Positions 39,564 to 48,619 are shown, counted from the first letter of the stretch. The stretch: DNA of 64,000 bases from an uncultured Propionivibrio sp. (GCF_963666255.1 NZ_OY762655.1:558001-622000); one strand, 5' to 3'. The notes: generated by a model from the letters alone, not told the origin. Translations and numbers: made by a program.

Positions 39564-39577
39564 TTGACGAAGATCAA
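39564..39577. promoter_or_regulatory. FNR/ANR/DNR-type box
   Basis: TTGAC-GAAG-ATCAA matches the consensus TTGAT-N4-ATCAA at 9 of 10 positions. It lies between the divergent hemerythrin operon and the universal stress protein gene and could serve either direction. Confidence 0.7.
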
Positions 39578-39610
39578 ATCCGTCGCGTCGCACGAGTCGC
39601 GATTCCGGCT

Positions 39611-39640
39611 TTGCCCTTCCCCGGCAAAGCGGCCTATAGT
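39611..39640 (+). promoter_or_regulatory. Promoter of the universal stress protein gene
   Basis: TTGCCC and TATAGT with an 18-base spacer, 31 bases before the ATG. The FNR-like box would be centred about 76 bases upstream of the expected start of transcription. Confidence 0.5.
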
Positions 39641-39671
39641 GAAGGTATCAAGAACAACAAAGGAGCCTCTC

Positions 39672-40115
39672 ATGTTCAAGCACATTCTTGTTCCCACCGA
39701 CGGGTCGCCGCTTTCGCAGGAAACCGTCAGCCGCGCCATTTCGTTCGCCAAGGAAGCCGGCGCGAAAATCACGGCGTTCTATGCCAAACCATCCTTCCCA
39801 GAGTGCTTCTTTGGCGAGGGGGCGCTGGTAGACCCGGGTTCGCCGGAAAAATTCGCCCAGATGGCCGAGGAGGAAGCGCTGCGCATTCTCGGCGAGGTCG
39901 AGGCCGGCTGTCGCGAAGCAGAGGTGCCGTGCGACACATGTGCCGTCGAGAGCGACATTCCCTATGAAGCCATCATCGAGGTTGCGACGCAGCGGGGCTG
40001 CGACCTGATTTTCATGTCATCGCACGGCCGCCGCGGCATCGGCGCGCTGCTGCTCGGCAGCGAAACCCACAAGGTGCTGACGCACTCGAAGATTCCGGTG
40101 CTGGTCTATCGCTGA
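39672..40115 (+). CDS. Universal stress protein (UspA family)
   Basis: 147 residues. HILVPTDGSPLSQ at the N-terminus and the ATP-binding motif SSHGRRGIGALLLGSETHK (G-2x-G-9x-G-S) at the C-terminus show the nucleotide-binding subtype. AAGGAG site before the ATG at 39672. The FNR-like box upstream suggests induction by low oxygen. Confidence 0.92.
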   Translation: MFKHILVPTDGSPLSQETVSRAISFAKEAGAKITAFYAKPSFPECFFGEGALVDPGSPEKFAQMAEEEALRILGEVEAGCREAEVPCDTCAVESDIPYEAIIEVATQRGCDLIFMSSHGRRGIGALLLGSETHKVLTHSKIPVLVYR

Positions 40116-40133
40116 TCCCTTCGGCCTCTGGAT

Positions 40134-41141
40134 TCAGGAGGCACGCTTGCGCAGATAGCGCGCCTCCTCGAACAGGGAGGCGATCTCGACCCTAATGATG
40201 TCGGGATCGTCGGGCACGAGGTAGAGCACCGGCATCATCAACTCCTCGAAGATGCCGCGCAGACTGCGCCCGCCAGCCCGGTATTCGACCGCCAGTTCGG
40301 CGATCTGCTCGAAGACCCGCGGCGTAACGACAAGCTCGACGCCGTCGGCCTGCAGCAGATCGGCATATTGCCGGTAGATCGAATCCTTCGGCTCGCTGAT
40401 GATGCGCACCAGCATCGCCTTGTCGAGATCGTCGAAGCGCGCGACGATCGGCAGACGTCCGGTGAATTCAGGAATCAGTCCATACTCGGCAAGATCGGTC
40501 GGCTTGACGCGCCGGTTGAGGCGATCGAGGATCGCCTGGTTGTCGCCGGCCGAGGTGGCGATGAAGCCGAAGCCGCGCCGCTTGGCCATCAACTCATCGA
40601 GCCCGACGAAGGCGCCGCCACAAATGAACAGGATGTTCGTCGTATCGATGCAGCGCCCGTCCTTCAGCCGTACCGGCGCGCCTTCCATGATCTTGAGCAG
40701 CGCATGCTGAACGCTTTCACCCGACGCGGCGCGCTGGGCACCCGGTGACGCCTTCAGCTTGTCGATCTCGTCGATGAAGACGATGCCGCACTGCGCCTTG
40801 CGCAAATCGTCGCCGGCGCGTTCGATCAGGCGCAGCAAGACGGCCTCGATTTCGTCATTGACATAACGGGTCTGCGCCAGCGATGTAGCGTCGGCGGTGA
40901 CGAAGGGCACGCCGAGCATGCGCGACAAGGTCTCGCAGACGAGCGTCTTGCCCGTCCCCGAACTGCCGATCAGGAGCACGTTGCTCTTGGCGGCGACACT
41001 GCGACGCGACGCCGCCGACGCGATCTTGCGGTAGTGCGTATAGACCGCCACCGCCACAATCCGCTTGGCATTTTCCTGGCCGATGACATACTGATCGAGA
41101 TACCTGACGATGACGCTCGGCGTCACTTCCCTGGCCAGCAT
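40134..41141 (-). CDS. ClpX-like AAA+ ATPase lacking the zinc-binding domain
   Basis: 335 residues, close to ClpX from its AAA+ start (LDQYVIGQENAKRIVAVAVY) but without the N-terminal C4 zinc domain; true ClpX has about 420. Walker A GSSGTGKT (59-66), Walker B VFIDEID (121-127), and sensor-2 AGGRSLRGI are intact. The pore-1 loop reads TRYVND where ClpX has GYVGED, and the segment with the ClpP-contacting IGF loop is shortened to RRGFGF. AAGGAGGAG directly supports ATG 41141. No clpP is near. It may be a chaperone or unfoldase with a private partner; function unknown. Confidence 0.85.
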   Translation of the reverse strand: MLAREVTPSVIVRYLDQYVIGQENAKRIVAVAVYTHYRKIASAASRRSVAAKSNVLLIGSSGTGKTLVCETLSRMLGVPFVTADATSLAQTRYVNDEIEAVLLRLIERAGDDLRKAQCGIVFIDEIDKLKASPGAQRAASGESVQHALLKIMEGAPVRLKDGRCIDTTNILFICGGAFVGLDELMAKRRGFGFIATSAGDNQAILDRLNRRVKPTDLAEYGLIPEFTGRLPIVARFDDLDKAMLVRIISEPKDSIYRQYADLLQADGVELVVTPRVFEQIAELAVEYRAGGRSLRGIFEELMMPVLYLVPDDPDIIRVEIASLFEEARYLRKRAS

Positions 41142-41238
41142 CCGCTTCTCCTCCTTGACGGTTTGTACTATGGTAGTCGAACGGAGGAAATTCGGCACGG
41201 CCGGCTCGATGCTATTGCCTTCACACGGGAGAAATTGC

Positions 41239-41679
41239 ATGTTCGAATGGTGGCACTGGATGGTTCTCGGGCTCTGTCTGGCCATGGCCGAACTGGCGGT
41301 ACCGGCCTTCTTCCTGATCTGGTTCGGCATTGGCGCGCTGCTGGTCGGGCTTGTGCTGCTCGCCGCACCGGAAACCGGCATCGCCGTTCAGTTGTTGCTC
41401 TGGGCGGCCACGTCGACGGTGCTGGTGATCGTCTGGTTCCGTTATCTCAAACCGGCCACCGTCAGCGCGGTCGGCAGTTCGACGGCGCATGTCACCGGTG
41501 AGGTCGGCATCCTTGTCGGCGATCTCACCCCCGACGCCCGCGGCCGGGTGCGCTTCCAGAAGCCGGTCCTCGGTGCCGATCTCTGGGAATGCTATGCCGA
41601 CGCACCAATCCGCGCCGGCGCGCGCGTGCGCATCGTCGCCGTCGAAGGCAGTTTCGTCAAAGTGGAGGAAGCATCATGA
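41239..41679 (+). CDS. NfeD-family membrane protein
   Basis: 146 residues with two or three membrane segments (about 7-30 and 38-70) and a C-terminal OB-fold domain (GEVGILVGDLTPDARGRV, ending RIVAVEGSFVKVEE). NfeD proteins pair with SPFH/stomatin proteins in membrane microdomains. The gene overlaps the SPFH gene as ATGA. Confidence 0.92.
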   Translation: MFEWWHWMVLGLCLAMAELAVPAFFLIWFGIGALLVGLVLLAAPETGIAVQLLLWAATSTVLVIVWFRYLKPATVSAVGSSTAHVTGEVGILVGDLTPDARGRVRFQKPVLGADLWECYADAPIRAGARVRIVAVEGSFVKVEEAS

Positions 41680-42536
41680 TCGGCACGACCATCACCTCGT
41701 TCGTATTTCTTGCTTTCGTCATCATCACCATCGCCCGCGGCGTGCGCATCATCCCGCAGGGCGAGGAATGGGTCGTACAGCGGCTCGGCAAGTACCGGGT
41801 GACACTGCTGCCGGGGCTGCGTTTCATCATCCCCTACCTTGACTCGGTCGCCTACAAGGTGACGACCAAGGACATCATCCTCGATGTCCAGGAACAGGAA
41901 GTCATCACCCGCGACAACGCCGTCATCGTCGTCAACGCCATCGCCTTCATCAAGGTCACCGACCCGGTCAAGGCGGTCTATGGCGTCGAGAACTATTCCG
42001 AGGCGATCCGCAACATGATCATGACGACCCTGCGTTCGATCGTCGGCGAGATGGAACTCGACCACGCGCTCTCGCAGCGCGACATGATCAAGGCCCGCCT
42101 CAAGGCCGGCGTCGCCGACGAAGCGCTCGACTGGGGACTGACCGTCAAGTCAGTCGAGATCCAGGACATCAAGCCTTCGCAATCGATGCAGCGGGCGATG
42201 GAACTGCAGGCCTCGGCCGAGCGCGAACGCAAGGCCATGGTGACCAAGGCCGAAGGCGAGAAACAGTCGATGATCCTGACCGCCGAAGCGCGGCTCGAAT
42301 CGGCCAAGCGCGACGCCGAAGCGCAGATCATGCTCGCCGACGCGTCGTCGCAGGCAATCACCAAGGTCACCGGCGCCTTCGGCGCCAACGAATTGCCGAT
42401 GCTGTACCTGCTCGGTGAGAAATATATCGCCAGTCTGGGTAGAATGGCCGACTCGCCCAATGCCAAGGTCGTACTGCTCCCCGCGGATCTGCAGAACACC
42501 TTGCGCGGCCTGTTCCAGCACTTACCCAAGACCTGA
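41676..42536 (+). CDS. SPFH/Band 7 (stomatin, QmcA-like) protein
   Basis: 286 residues. One N-terminal membrane anchor (about 5-22), then the Band 7 domain (IIPQGEEWVVQRLGKY; YSEAIRNMIMTTLRSIVGEM), then a coiled coil rich in A/E/R/K (about 175-235). Partner of the coupled NfeD gene. Probable role in membrane organisation and quality control. Confidence 0.93.
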   Translation: MIGTTITSFVFLAFVIITIARGVRIIPQGEEWVVQRLGKYRVTLLPGLRFIIPYLDSVAYKVTTKDIILDVQEQEVITRDNAVIVVNAIAFIKVTDPVKAVYGVENYSEAIRNMIMTTLRSIVGEMELDHALSQRDMIKARLKAGVADEALDWGLTVKSVEIQDIKPSQSMQRAMELQASAERERKAMVTKAEGEKQSMILTAEARLESAKRDAEAQIMLADASSQAITKVTGAFGANELPMLYLLGEKYIASLGRMADSPNAKVVLLPADLQNTLRGLFQHLPKT

Positions 42537-42548
42537 AGCGAACCCGTT

Positions 42549-43430
42549 TTGACCGACAACCGACATTTATTCCAGGGCTATCTCGCCGCCATCGCCACGC
42601 TCCTGATGTGGAGCGCCTTTTCACTGGTTTCCCGCCTCGGCGGGAAAAGCGTCCTGACGCCGTACGACGTCTATGCGCTTCGGGTTGTCACGGCCGCCGC
42701 CGTGCTGATTCCCTTCATCGGGCGCCTGCCGAAAGGCGCCTGGAAGGACGGCCGGCTTTGGTTGCTCACCACCCTCTGCAGCCTGATCTACTGTCCGCTC
42801 GTCTATAGCGGCTTCAAATACGCGCCGGCAGCGCATGGCGGCATCCTGCTCGCCGGCCTGCAGCCCTTGTTGATCAGCATCGTCGTCTGGATGTTTACCG
42901 GCAAGCGGCCGACCCGCGCCCGCAGCATCGGCCTGCTGTTGATCACCGGCGGCATCGTCTGCGCCGCCGTGCCCTACTTCAATGCGTGGTCGCCTGATTC
43001 CGCCTTCGGCGACCTGCTGATCTTCCTCTCGTCGGTCAGCTGGGCGATCTATTCGGTCCTGGCCGCGCGCTGGGGTTATCCCGTCTGGGGTCTGACCTGC
43101 GCCATCGCCTTCGGCTCGCTGGTCGCCTATCTGCCGATCTACACGCTCTTCCTGCCCAAGGCGCTGGCGGCGGCGCCGCTCTCGGCAATCGTCACGCAAG
43201 GGCTGTATCAGGGCATATTCGCGACCATCCTTGCCATGCTCACCTATCTCAAGGCCATCTCGATTTTGGGGGCCGAACGTTGCGCGCCCTTGCTCGCGCT
43301 CGTCCCGATCGTCATCGGACTCGTCGCCGTGCCGCTGCTCGACGAGCCGCTGACCGGCTGGCTGATGGCCGGCCTGGTTCTGGTGTCGGGCGGCGCACTC
43401 GTCGCCGCGCGACAGAAGGCGACGCTTTAG
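42549..43430 (+). CDS. EamA/DMT-family transporter
   Basis: 293 residues with ten predicted membrane helices in two EamA repeats (ATLLMWSAFSLVSRLGGKS; later LLIFLSSVSWAIYSVLAARW). Probable metabolite exporter, substrate unknown. The frame opens with TTG at 42549, 12 bases after the SPFH stop; no better start is visible before the first helix. Confidence 0.87.
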   Translation: MTDNRHLFQGYLAAIATLLMWSAFSLVSRLGGKSVLTPYDVYALRVVTAAAVLIPFIGRLPKGAWKDGRLWLLTTLCSLIYCPLVYSGFKYAPAAHGGILLAGLQPLLISIVVWMFTGKRPTRARSIGLLLITGGIVCAAVPYFNAWSPDSAFGDLLIFLSSVSWAIYSVLAARWGYPVWGLTCAIAFGSLVAYLPIYTLFLPKALAAAPLSAIVTQGLYQGIFATILAMLTYLKAISILGAERCAPLLALVPIVIGLVAVPLLDEPLTGWLMAGLVLVSGGALVAARQKATL

Positions 43431-43431
43431 A

Positions 43432-43860
43432 TCACGTACACCAGGCCATCAGGACGATATAGCCGGTCACGCCGAGCGCGACGGTGCCGACGACATGCAG
43501 GAGCGCCCGCCAATAACTGGGAGGCGGATAGTGTTCGTTGCCCGGGCGCTCGGCTTCGCGCACGCCCTCGACCCACTGGATCACCTCGCCGAGCGTGAAC
43601 ACGCAGGCAAGACCAAAGACGAAACAGCCGACAATGATCGTTCCCAACTGTCCTTGCCCGGTCCGGCAGCTGAAATCGAGCCGTACCTGACCGCGCGTGA
43701 TCGGGTCGAAAGCCGTTGCCAGGCGGAAAAAGGCGATCGCCATGAGCAGGAACACCAGGATCACGGCCATGTAGATCCAGAACTCGCGCGTGCGCATGAT
43801 GCGCCCGGCTTCGATGATCTGATCCCTCAATTCGCGAAAAAACCCCGCAAACATGCGCAT
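43432..43860 (-). CDS. Unrecognised small membrane protein
   Basis: 142 residues, family not recognised. Three membrane segments: FWIYMAVILVFLLMAIAFF (about 28-46), IIVGCFVFGLACVFTLGEVI (about 74-93), and LLHVVGTVALGVTGYIVLMA near the C-terminus. Start may be ATG 43860 or ATG 43854; AAGGGA fits the second. It is tail-to-tail with the EamA gene and divergent from ycaO. Confidence 0.65.
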   Translation of the reverse strand: MRMFAGFFRELRDQIIEAGRIMRTREFWIYMAVILVFLLMAIAFFRLATAFDPITRGQVRLDFSCRTGQGQLGTIIVGCFVFGLACVFTLGEVIQWVEGVREAERPGNEHYPPPSYWRALLHVVGTVALGVTGYIVLMAWCT

Positions 43861-43982
43861 TCCCTTATCCCCCGTCCGGCCGCTTTTCCGGCCAGTATCG
43901 TATGTAATTGCTTTTTGTGATGCTTGCATTCCCGGGGCAATCCTGCGATAAGCTCGCCCTTTACCTATTATCGGACGAATTC

Positions 43983-45713
43983 ATGGCAACTGAACACTTC
44001 ATTCCCGGCAAGGATGCCTCGCTCGAGACAACGATCGCGCGCATGCAGCAAAAACTCGCCGAACTCGGCTTTCATGTCGAGGAACGTTCGTGGCTCAATC
44101 CCATCGATGACGTTTGGTCGGTACATATCCGCGACCGGGACTGTCCGCTCCTCTTCACCAACGGCAAGGGCGCGTCCCAACTTGCCGCGCGCGCCAGCGC
44201 CCTCGGCGAATTCTTCGAACGCCTGTCCTGCAACTATTTCTGGTCGCACTACCATCTCGGCCCGGGTTTTGCCGACGCGCCCTTCACGCACCATCCCGAA
44301 GAACACTGGTTTCCGCTCGACGAGAACGGCGCCTGGCCCGAAGGCTTGCTGACACCGGATCTGCAGAATTTCTACAACCCGCAGCAGAGCATCGATGCGA
44401 CGATGCTCGTCGACCATAACTCCGGCAATGCCGACCGCGGCATCTGCGCCCTGCCCTTTACCCGCCTCAGCGACGACGCGCGCGTCTGGTTCCCGGTCAA
44501 TATCGTCGGCAATCTCTATGTCAGCAACGGCATGGCCGCCGGTAACAGTCGCAACGAGGCGCGGGCGCAGGCGCTTTCCGAGATCGTCGAGCGCCACATC
44601 AAATTCCGCGTCTTCACCGAAGGGCTGTGCCTGCCAGAAATTCCGGAGAGCGTCATCGCCCGCTTCCCGAACATCGCCGCCGACATCGCCGCACTTCGCC
44701 AGGCCGGCAACGGCATCCTCGTCCGCGACGCCTCGCTCGGCGGCCAGTTCCCGGTCATCTGCGTGACCTTGCTCAATCCGCGCGACCAGGGCTGCTACTG
44801 CAGTTTCGGCGCCCATCCGCGCTTCGAGGTCGCGCTCGAACGGGCGCTGACCGAACTGCTGCAAGGGCGGGCGCTCGACGCGCTGGACGGTTTCCCGCCG
44901 CCGGGGTTCGACCTCGACGAGGTCGCCAGCTCGCCCAACATCGAGATCCACTTCGTCGATTCGAGCGGCATCGTCGGCTGGCCTTTCCTCGGTAACGCCC
45001 CCGATTTCGAGTTCTGCGACTGGAACTTCAGCACGACCACCGCCGATGATTACGCCTGGCTCGTTAACCTGATCCGCTCCCAGGACTGCGACATTTACGT
45101 CGCCGACTACGAACATCTCGGCGTCTACGCCTGCCGGATCATCGTCCCCGGTATGTCGGAGATCTATCCGATCGACGATCTGGACTACGAAAACAACAGC
45201 GTCGCCAACGATTTCCGCGAAGCCATCCTCTACCTGCCCGAACTCGACGACGAGGAATGCAGTGACCTGCTCGACACCTTCAACGACCTCAACCTTGCCG
45301 ACGACCGCCTGGTCGCCGCGCTGATCGGCCTCGCCCCCGATGCAGACTCGTTCTGGGAGGACCTGCGCGTCGGTGAGCTGAAAACGCTGCTGGCGCTGGC
45401 GATCGGCAACGAGGATGCGGTTCGCGAAGGCTGCGACTGGATCCTGCATTTCGGCCAGATCAACCCGGCCCGCCTGCGCGCTTATCGCTGCATAGACACG
45501 CTGCAACGTCTCTACGACACCGGGGAAATCGAGCCCTTCCGGACGGCACTCGAGCACCTGTTCGGATCCACCACGCTCGCCGAAGCCGAAGCGTTGATGG
45601 CGCGCGAACTGCGCTTCTTCGGCATCGACGCACCCGGCACTGCTTTCGCCGGTTGCACGATGCACCAGCGGCTGCTGGCTGCCTATGGAAAGGTAGTCCG
45701 CGCCCACGGCTGA
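43983..45713 (+). CDS. ycaO: YcaO, ribosomal protein S12 methylthiotransferase accessory factor
   Basis: 576 residues, near the length of E. coli YcaO (about 586). ATP-binding glutamates of the YcaO fold are in ASALGEFFERLSCNYF and EARAQALSEIVERHIKF. The C-terminal tetratricopeptide-like part (about 410-570) matches the E. coli type and not the azoline-forming toxins. It is reported to help RimO thiomethylate S12; no precursor peptide gene is next to it. A hairpin follows the stop. Confidence 0.92.
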   Translation: MATEHFIPGKDASLETTIARMQQKLAELGFHVEERSWLNPIDDVWSVHIRDRDCPLLFTNGKGASQLAARASALGEFFERLSCNYFWSHYHLGPGFADAPFTHHPEEHWFPLDENGAWPEGLLTPDLQNFYNPQQSIDATMLVDHNSGNADRGICALPFTRLSDDARVWFPVNIVGNLYVSNGMAAGNSRNEARAQALSEIVERHIKFRVFTEGLCLPEIPESVIARFPNIAADIAALRQAGNGILVRDASLGGQFPVICVTLLNPRDQGCYCSFGAHPRFEVALERALTELLQGRALDALDGFPPPGFDLDEVASSPNIEIHFVDSSGIVGWPFLGNAPDFEFCDWNFSTTTADDYAWLVNLIRSQDCDIYVADYEHLGVYACRIIVPGMSEIYPIDDLDYENNSVANDFREAILYLPELDDEECSDLLDTFNDLNLADDRLVAALIGLAPDADSFWEDLRVGELKTLLALAIGNEDAVREGCDWILHFGQINPARLRAYRCIDTLQRLYDTGEIEPFRTALEHLFGSTTLAEAEALMARELRFFGIDAPGTAFAGCTMHQRLLAAYGKVVRAHG

Positions 45714-45742
45714 CGCCATCCGCAAGCGCGTCGCCACCACAT

Positions 45743-45766
45743 CGACCCGGACGACATTCCGGGTCG
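45743..45766 (+). terminator. Hairpin after ycaO
   Basis: Eight-base stem CGACCCGG / CCGGGTCG with an 8-base loop, 30 bases after the ycaO stop. No T run follows; weak terminator candidate. Confidence 0.4.
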
Positions 45767-45843
45767 GGCGCGCCGTAGACTGCAGACATGTGATATCATG
45801 CTTTCAAAACAGTGCGTCACCGTCATCGCACCGGAGAACTCAC

Positions 45844-46545
45844 ATGCCTCGCACCAAGAACGTCGCCGCTCTCTTTGAAAAAAAGACCAAGGTCTCGGCG
45901 GTCGATCTCGTCATCGACAGCATCAAAAACATCCTGATCCAGAAGAAGATTCTGCCGGGCGACCTGCTGCCGAGCGAACAGGCGCTGGCCGACAGCCTCG
46001 GCGTCGGCCGCGGTTCGGTGCGCGAAGCGCTGAAGATCCTCGACGCCTTCGGCATCGTCGAAATCATCCATGGCGACGGCACGTACATCGCCACTTCGGC
46101 CAACAAGAAGATTTTCGATCCGCTGATCTACAGCATGATCATCTCGAATTCGGACTCGAACGAGCTGATCCAGTTGCGCGAGATGGTCGAAATGGGCGTC
46201 ATCAACACGATCATCGACAACGCCACCGACGACGACCTGCGTACGCTCGAAGCGGTTCACGCCGAGTACGAAGCCCTCGGCCAGCGCGGCGAGACCGACC
46301 TCGCACAACTCAACGCCTGCGACCTCAAGTTCCACCGCACGATGGCGACGCTGACGCACAACCATCTGATCGAGAACATGTACAACTTCGTCATCGACAT
46401 CTTCGCGCCGACGATCAACGCCACCTTCGGGCTGGAGCGTCACCGCAAGATCATTGCCGCGATCGTGAGCCGCGACAAGGCGGCGGCGATGGCGGCCGAG
46501 CACGACCATACGGCAACCTGGATTGCCTCGCAGCAGAGGCTCTGA
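45844..46545 (+). CDS. FadR-subfamily GntR transcription regulator
   Basis: 233 residues. N-terminal winged helix (GDLLPSEQALADSLGVGRGSVREALKIL) and C-terminal FCD ligand domain with metal-binding Asp/His positions (CDLKFHRTMATLTHN; EHDHTATW). Such regulators usually sense a small acid made in the pathway they control. It faces the otnC-otnK genes tail-to-tail and is the only regulator by the catabolic island, so it likely controls it. Confidence 0.9.
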   Translation: MPRTKNVAALFEKKTKVSAVDLVIDSIKNILIQKKILPGDLLPSEQALADSLGVGRGSVREALKILDAFGIVEIIHGDGTYIATSANKKIFDPLIYSMIISNSDSNELIQLREMVEMGVINTIIDNATDDDLRTLEAVHAEYEALGQRGETDLAQLNACDLKFHRTMATLTHNHLIENMYNFVIDIFAPTINATFGLERHRKIIAAIVSRDKAAAMAAEHDHTATWIASQQRL

Positions 46546-46571
46546 CGCCCTACCGCTGCACGCGACAGACG

Positions 46572-46607
46572 CGCGGCACACCAACGATCGGCGTGCCGCG
46601 TTTTTTT
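46572..46607 (+). terminator. Rho-independent terminator after the GntR gene
   Basis: Eight-base stem CGCGGCAC / GTGCCGCG followed by TTTTTTT. Clear intrinsic terminator on the plus strand; its T run touches the stop of the convergent otnC. Confidence 0.88.
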
Positions 46608-47262
46608 AGAGCGCCAGTTTGAATGCGGTTTTCAGTTCGTCGATCTGCGCCGCGTTCAGGCAGTTCGTCGCCCGCCCCTGCAGCAGCAGGAAGATCTTCG
46701 CCGTCTCTTCGAGCTCCTCGCTCGCGTAGATCGCCCCTTCCAGGTCCGGACCCGACACCACCGGACCGTGGTTCGACAGCAGCACCGCGCTGTGCTTCGC
46801 CGCCAGCCCCCGGATCACGTCGCCCAGCGCCTTGTCGCCCGGCCGGTGGTACGCCACCAGCGGCAGCCGCCCGATCTTCATGACGAAGTACGGCGTCAGC
46901 GGCGGCATGCAACTGTCCGCATCCAGACCCGCCAGGCACGACACCGCCGCCGAGTGCGTCGAGTGCAGGTGCACGATCGCCCCCGCCTGCGGCCGCACTT
47001 CGTACATCGACCGGTGCAGGAAGGCTTCCTTCGACGGCGCATCGCCCGCCAGCACCTGTCCGTTCCAGTCCAGCTTCGAGATCCGCGCCGGGTCGAGTTC
47101 GCCCAAGCACGAGTTCGTCGGCGTCAGCAGCCAGCCGTCTTCCAGCCGCACGCTGATGTTGCCGCTGCTCCCCGCCGTCAGCCCGCGCTCGTATAACGAC
47201 CGCGAGAGTCGCGCGATCTTGTCGCGTTCGCGCGTTTCCGCGCTTTGAATGTGTGCACTCAT
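46606..47262 (-). CDS. otnC: 3-oxo-tetronate 4-phosphate decarboxylase (class II aldolase)
   Basis: 218 residues of the class II aldolase/adducin family. Metal ligands are in HLHSTHSAAVS and the later LLSNHGPVVSG; GLTAGSSGNISVRL is the phosphate loop. With OtnK it completes the four-carbon acid-sugar route, giving dihydroxyacetone phosphate and CO2. ATG 47262 overlaps the otnK stop as ATGA. Confidence 0.92.
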   Translation of the reverse strand: MSAHIQSAETRERDKIARLSRSLYERGLTAGSSGNISVRLEDGWLLTPTNSCLGELDPARISKLDWNGQVLAGDAPSKEAFLHRSMYEVRPQAGAIVHLHSTHSAAVSCLAGLDADSCMPPLTPYFVMKIGRLPLVAYHRPGDKALGDVIRGLAAKHSAVLLSNHGPVVSGPDLEGAIYASEELEETAKIFLLLQGRATNCLNAAQIDELKTAFKLAL

Positions 47263-48539
47263 GCTGACAGCTTGCTCCACGCTTTAAGGAAGAAGTCCGG
47301 CGTGCCGAAGTTCCCCGATTTCAATGCCAGCGCCAGCGGCTTCTCCCGCGCTTCGCCGCCGATGCCCGTCGTCCATGGCACGCCCGGATCGATCTCCGGC
47401 CCGATGCGCAGACCGCTCACGCCCAGCGCTTTCACCACCGCGCCCGAGGTCTCGCCGCCGGCGACGATCAGTTGCCCGACGCCCTTGGCCACCAGCCCTT
47501 GCGCGATCTTCGCCAGACAGTCTTCGACGAGGCTCCCCGCCGCTTCGCTGCCGAGTTGCGCCTGTACTGCTTTCACCGCTTCCGGCGCCGCCGTCGCGTA
47601 AATCAGGATCGGCTCACAGCCGAGCTTGTCCGCCGCCCAGGCCAGCGCGGCCGCGGCAACGTCCTTGCCTTGCGCCAGCTCGAACGGATCGACGTTGAAG
47701 GCCGGGCATTTTTCGCGCATCGCCGCGACCTGTCCCTGCGTCGCCACCGAGCAGCTGCCAGAGATCACCGCCCGCGCCCCGCCCGTCGCCGGCAGGGCAT
47801 CGGCCACCTGACCTTCGGCCAGCAGCCCCGCCTTGCGGAAATTCTGCGGCAGGCCCAAGGCGACGCCCGAGCCCGCCGTCACCAGCGGCATCCCGGCACA
47901 GGCCGCGCCGATCGCCAGCAGGTCCGCGTTCGAGATCGCATCGGTCACCGCGAAGCGGCAGCCGTCCGCTTTCAGTTTCGCAAAGCGTGCCGTGATCGCT
48001 TCGGCGCCCCGGCTCACTACCGCTGATTCGACCAGCCCGACCTTGCCCTGCACTTGCGCCTGCAGCACTTTCACCAGGTTCGATTCGGTCATCGGCGTCA
48101 GTGGGTGATGCCGCATTCCCGATTCCGATAACAAACCATCGCCGACGAACAGGTGCCCCTTGTAGATCGTCCGGCCATTCACCGGAAACGCCGGACAGGC
48201 GATCGTGAAGTCCGAGCCCAGCGCCGCCAGCAGCGCTTCCGCCACCGGCCCGATATTCCCCTTCGCCGTCGAGTCGAAGGTCGAGCAGTACTTGAAGTAA
48301 ATCTGCCGGCAGCCCGCCCCCTGCAACCACTTCAGCGCCGCCAGCGATTCCTCCACCGCCTCCGCCGCCGGCGTCGTCCGGCTCTTCAGCGCCACCACCA
48401 CCGCATCAACATCGTCTCCGATCGGCCACGTCGGCACCCCGATCGTCTGAATCGTCCGCATCCCCGCCTTCACCAGCATCCCGGCCAAATCCGTCCCGCC
48501 GGTGAAATCGTCCGCGATGCAACCTAAGAGTAAAGCCAT
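47259..48539 (-). CDS. otnK: 3-oxo-tetronate kinase (DUF1537)
   Basis: 426 residues of the two-domain acid-sugar kinase family: LGCIADDFTGGTDLAGMLV at the N-terminus and VAGGETSGAVVKALGV near the C-terminus. Phosphorylates 3-oxo-tetronate at position 4 for the coupled OtnC. The dehydrogenase (LtnD/OtnR type) that usually supplies the substrate is not in the window. A strong terminator separates it from the upstream racemase-like gene, so it may have its own promoter. Confidence 0.92.
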   Translation of the reverse strand: MALLLGCIADDFTGGTDLAGMLVKAGMRTIQTIGVPTWPIGDDVDAVVVALKSRTTPAAEAVEESLAALKWLQGAGCRQIYFKYCSTFDSTAKGNIGPVAEALLAALGSDFTIACPAFPVNGRTIYKGHLFVGDGLLSESGMRHHPLTPMTESNLVKVLQAQVQGKVGLVESAVVSRGAEAITARFAKLKADGCRFAVTDAISNADLLAIGAACAGMPLVTAGSGVALGLPQNFRKAGLLAEGQVADALPATGGARAVISGSCSVATQGQVAAMREKCPAFNVDPFELAQGKDVAAAALAWAADKLGCEPILIYATAAPEAVKAVQAQLGSEAAGSLVEDCLAKIAQGLVAKGVGQLIVAGGETSGAVVKALGVSGLRIGPEIDPGVPWTTGIGGEAREKPLALALKSGNFGTPDFFLKAWSKLSA

Positions 48540-48560
48540 CTTTCAATCCTCAACCCAGGC

Positions 48561-48601
48561 AAAAAAAAGCCGATCCCGGTCCTCTTCAGACCGAAACCGG
48601 C
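48561..48601 (-). terminator. Strong intrinsic terminator between racemase-like gene and otnK
   Basis: On the minus strand a 13-base stem (with G-U pairs, 48589-48601 with 48569-48581), a 7-base loop, and then eight T residues. It lies inside the otherwise same-strand catabolic island and should reduce otnK-otnC expression from the upstream promoter. Confidence 0.9.
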
Positions 48602-48619
48602 GTTAAACATGGCATTCAC

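Noticed and set aside
43983-45713. YcaO as part of a thiazole/oxazole peptide toxin cluster
   Set aside because: Length and C-terminal region match the E. coli type, and no precursor peptide, dehydrogenase or E1-like gene is adjacent.
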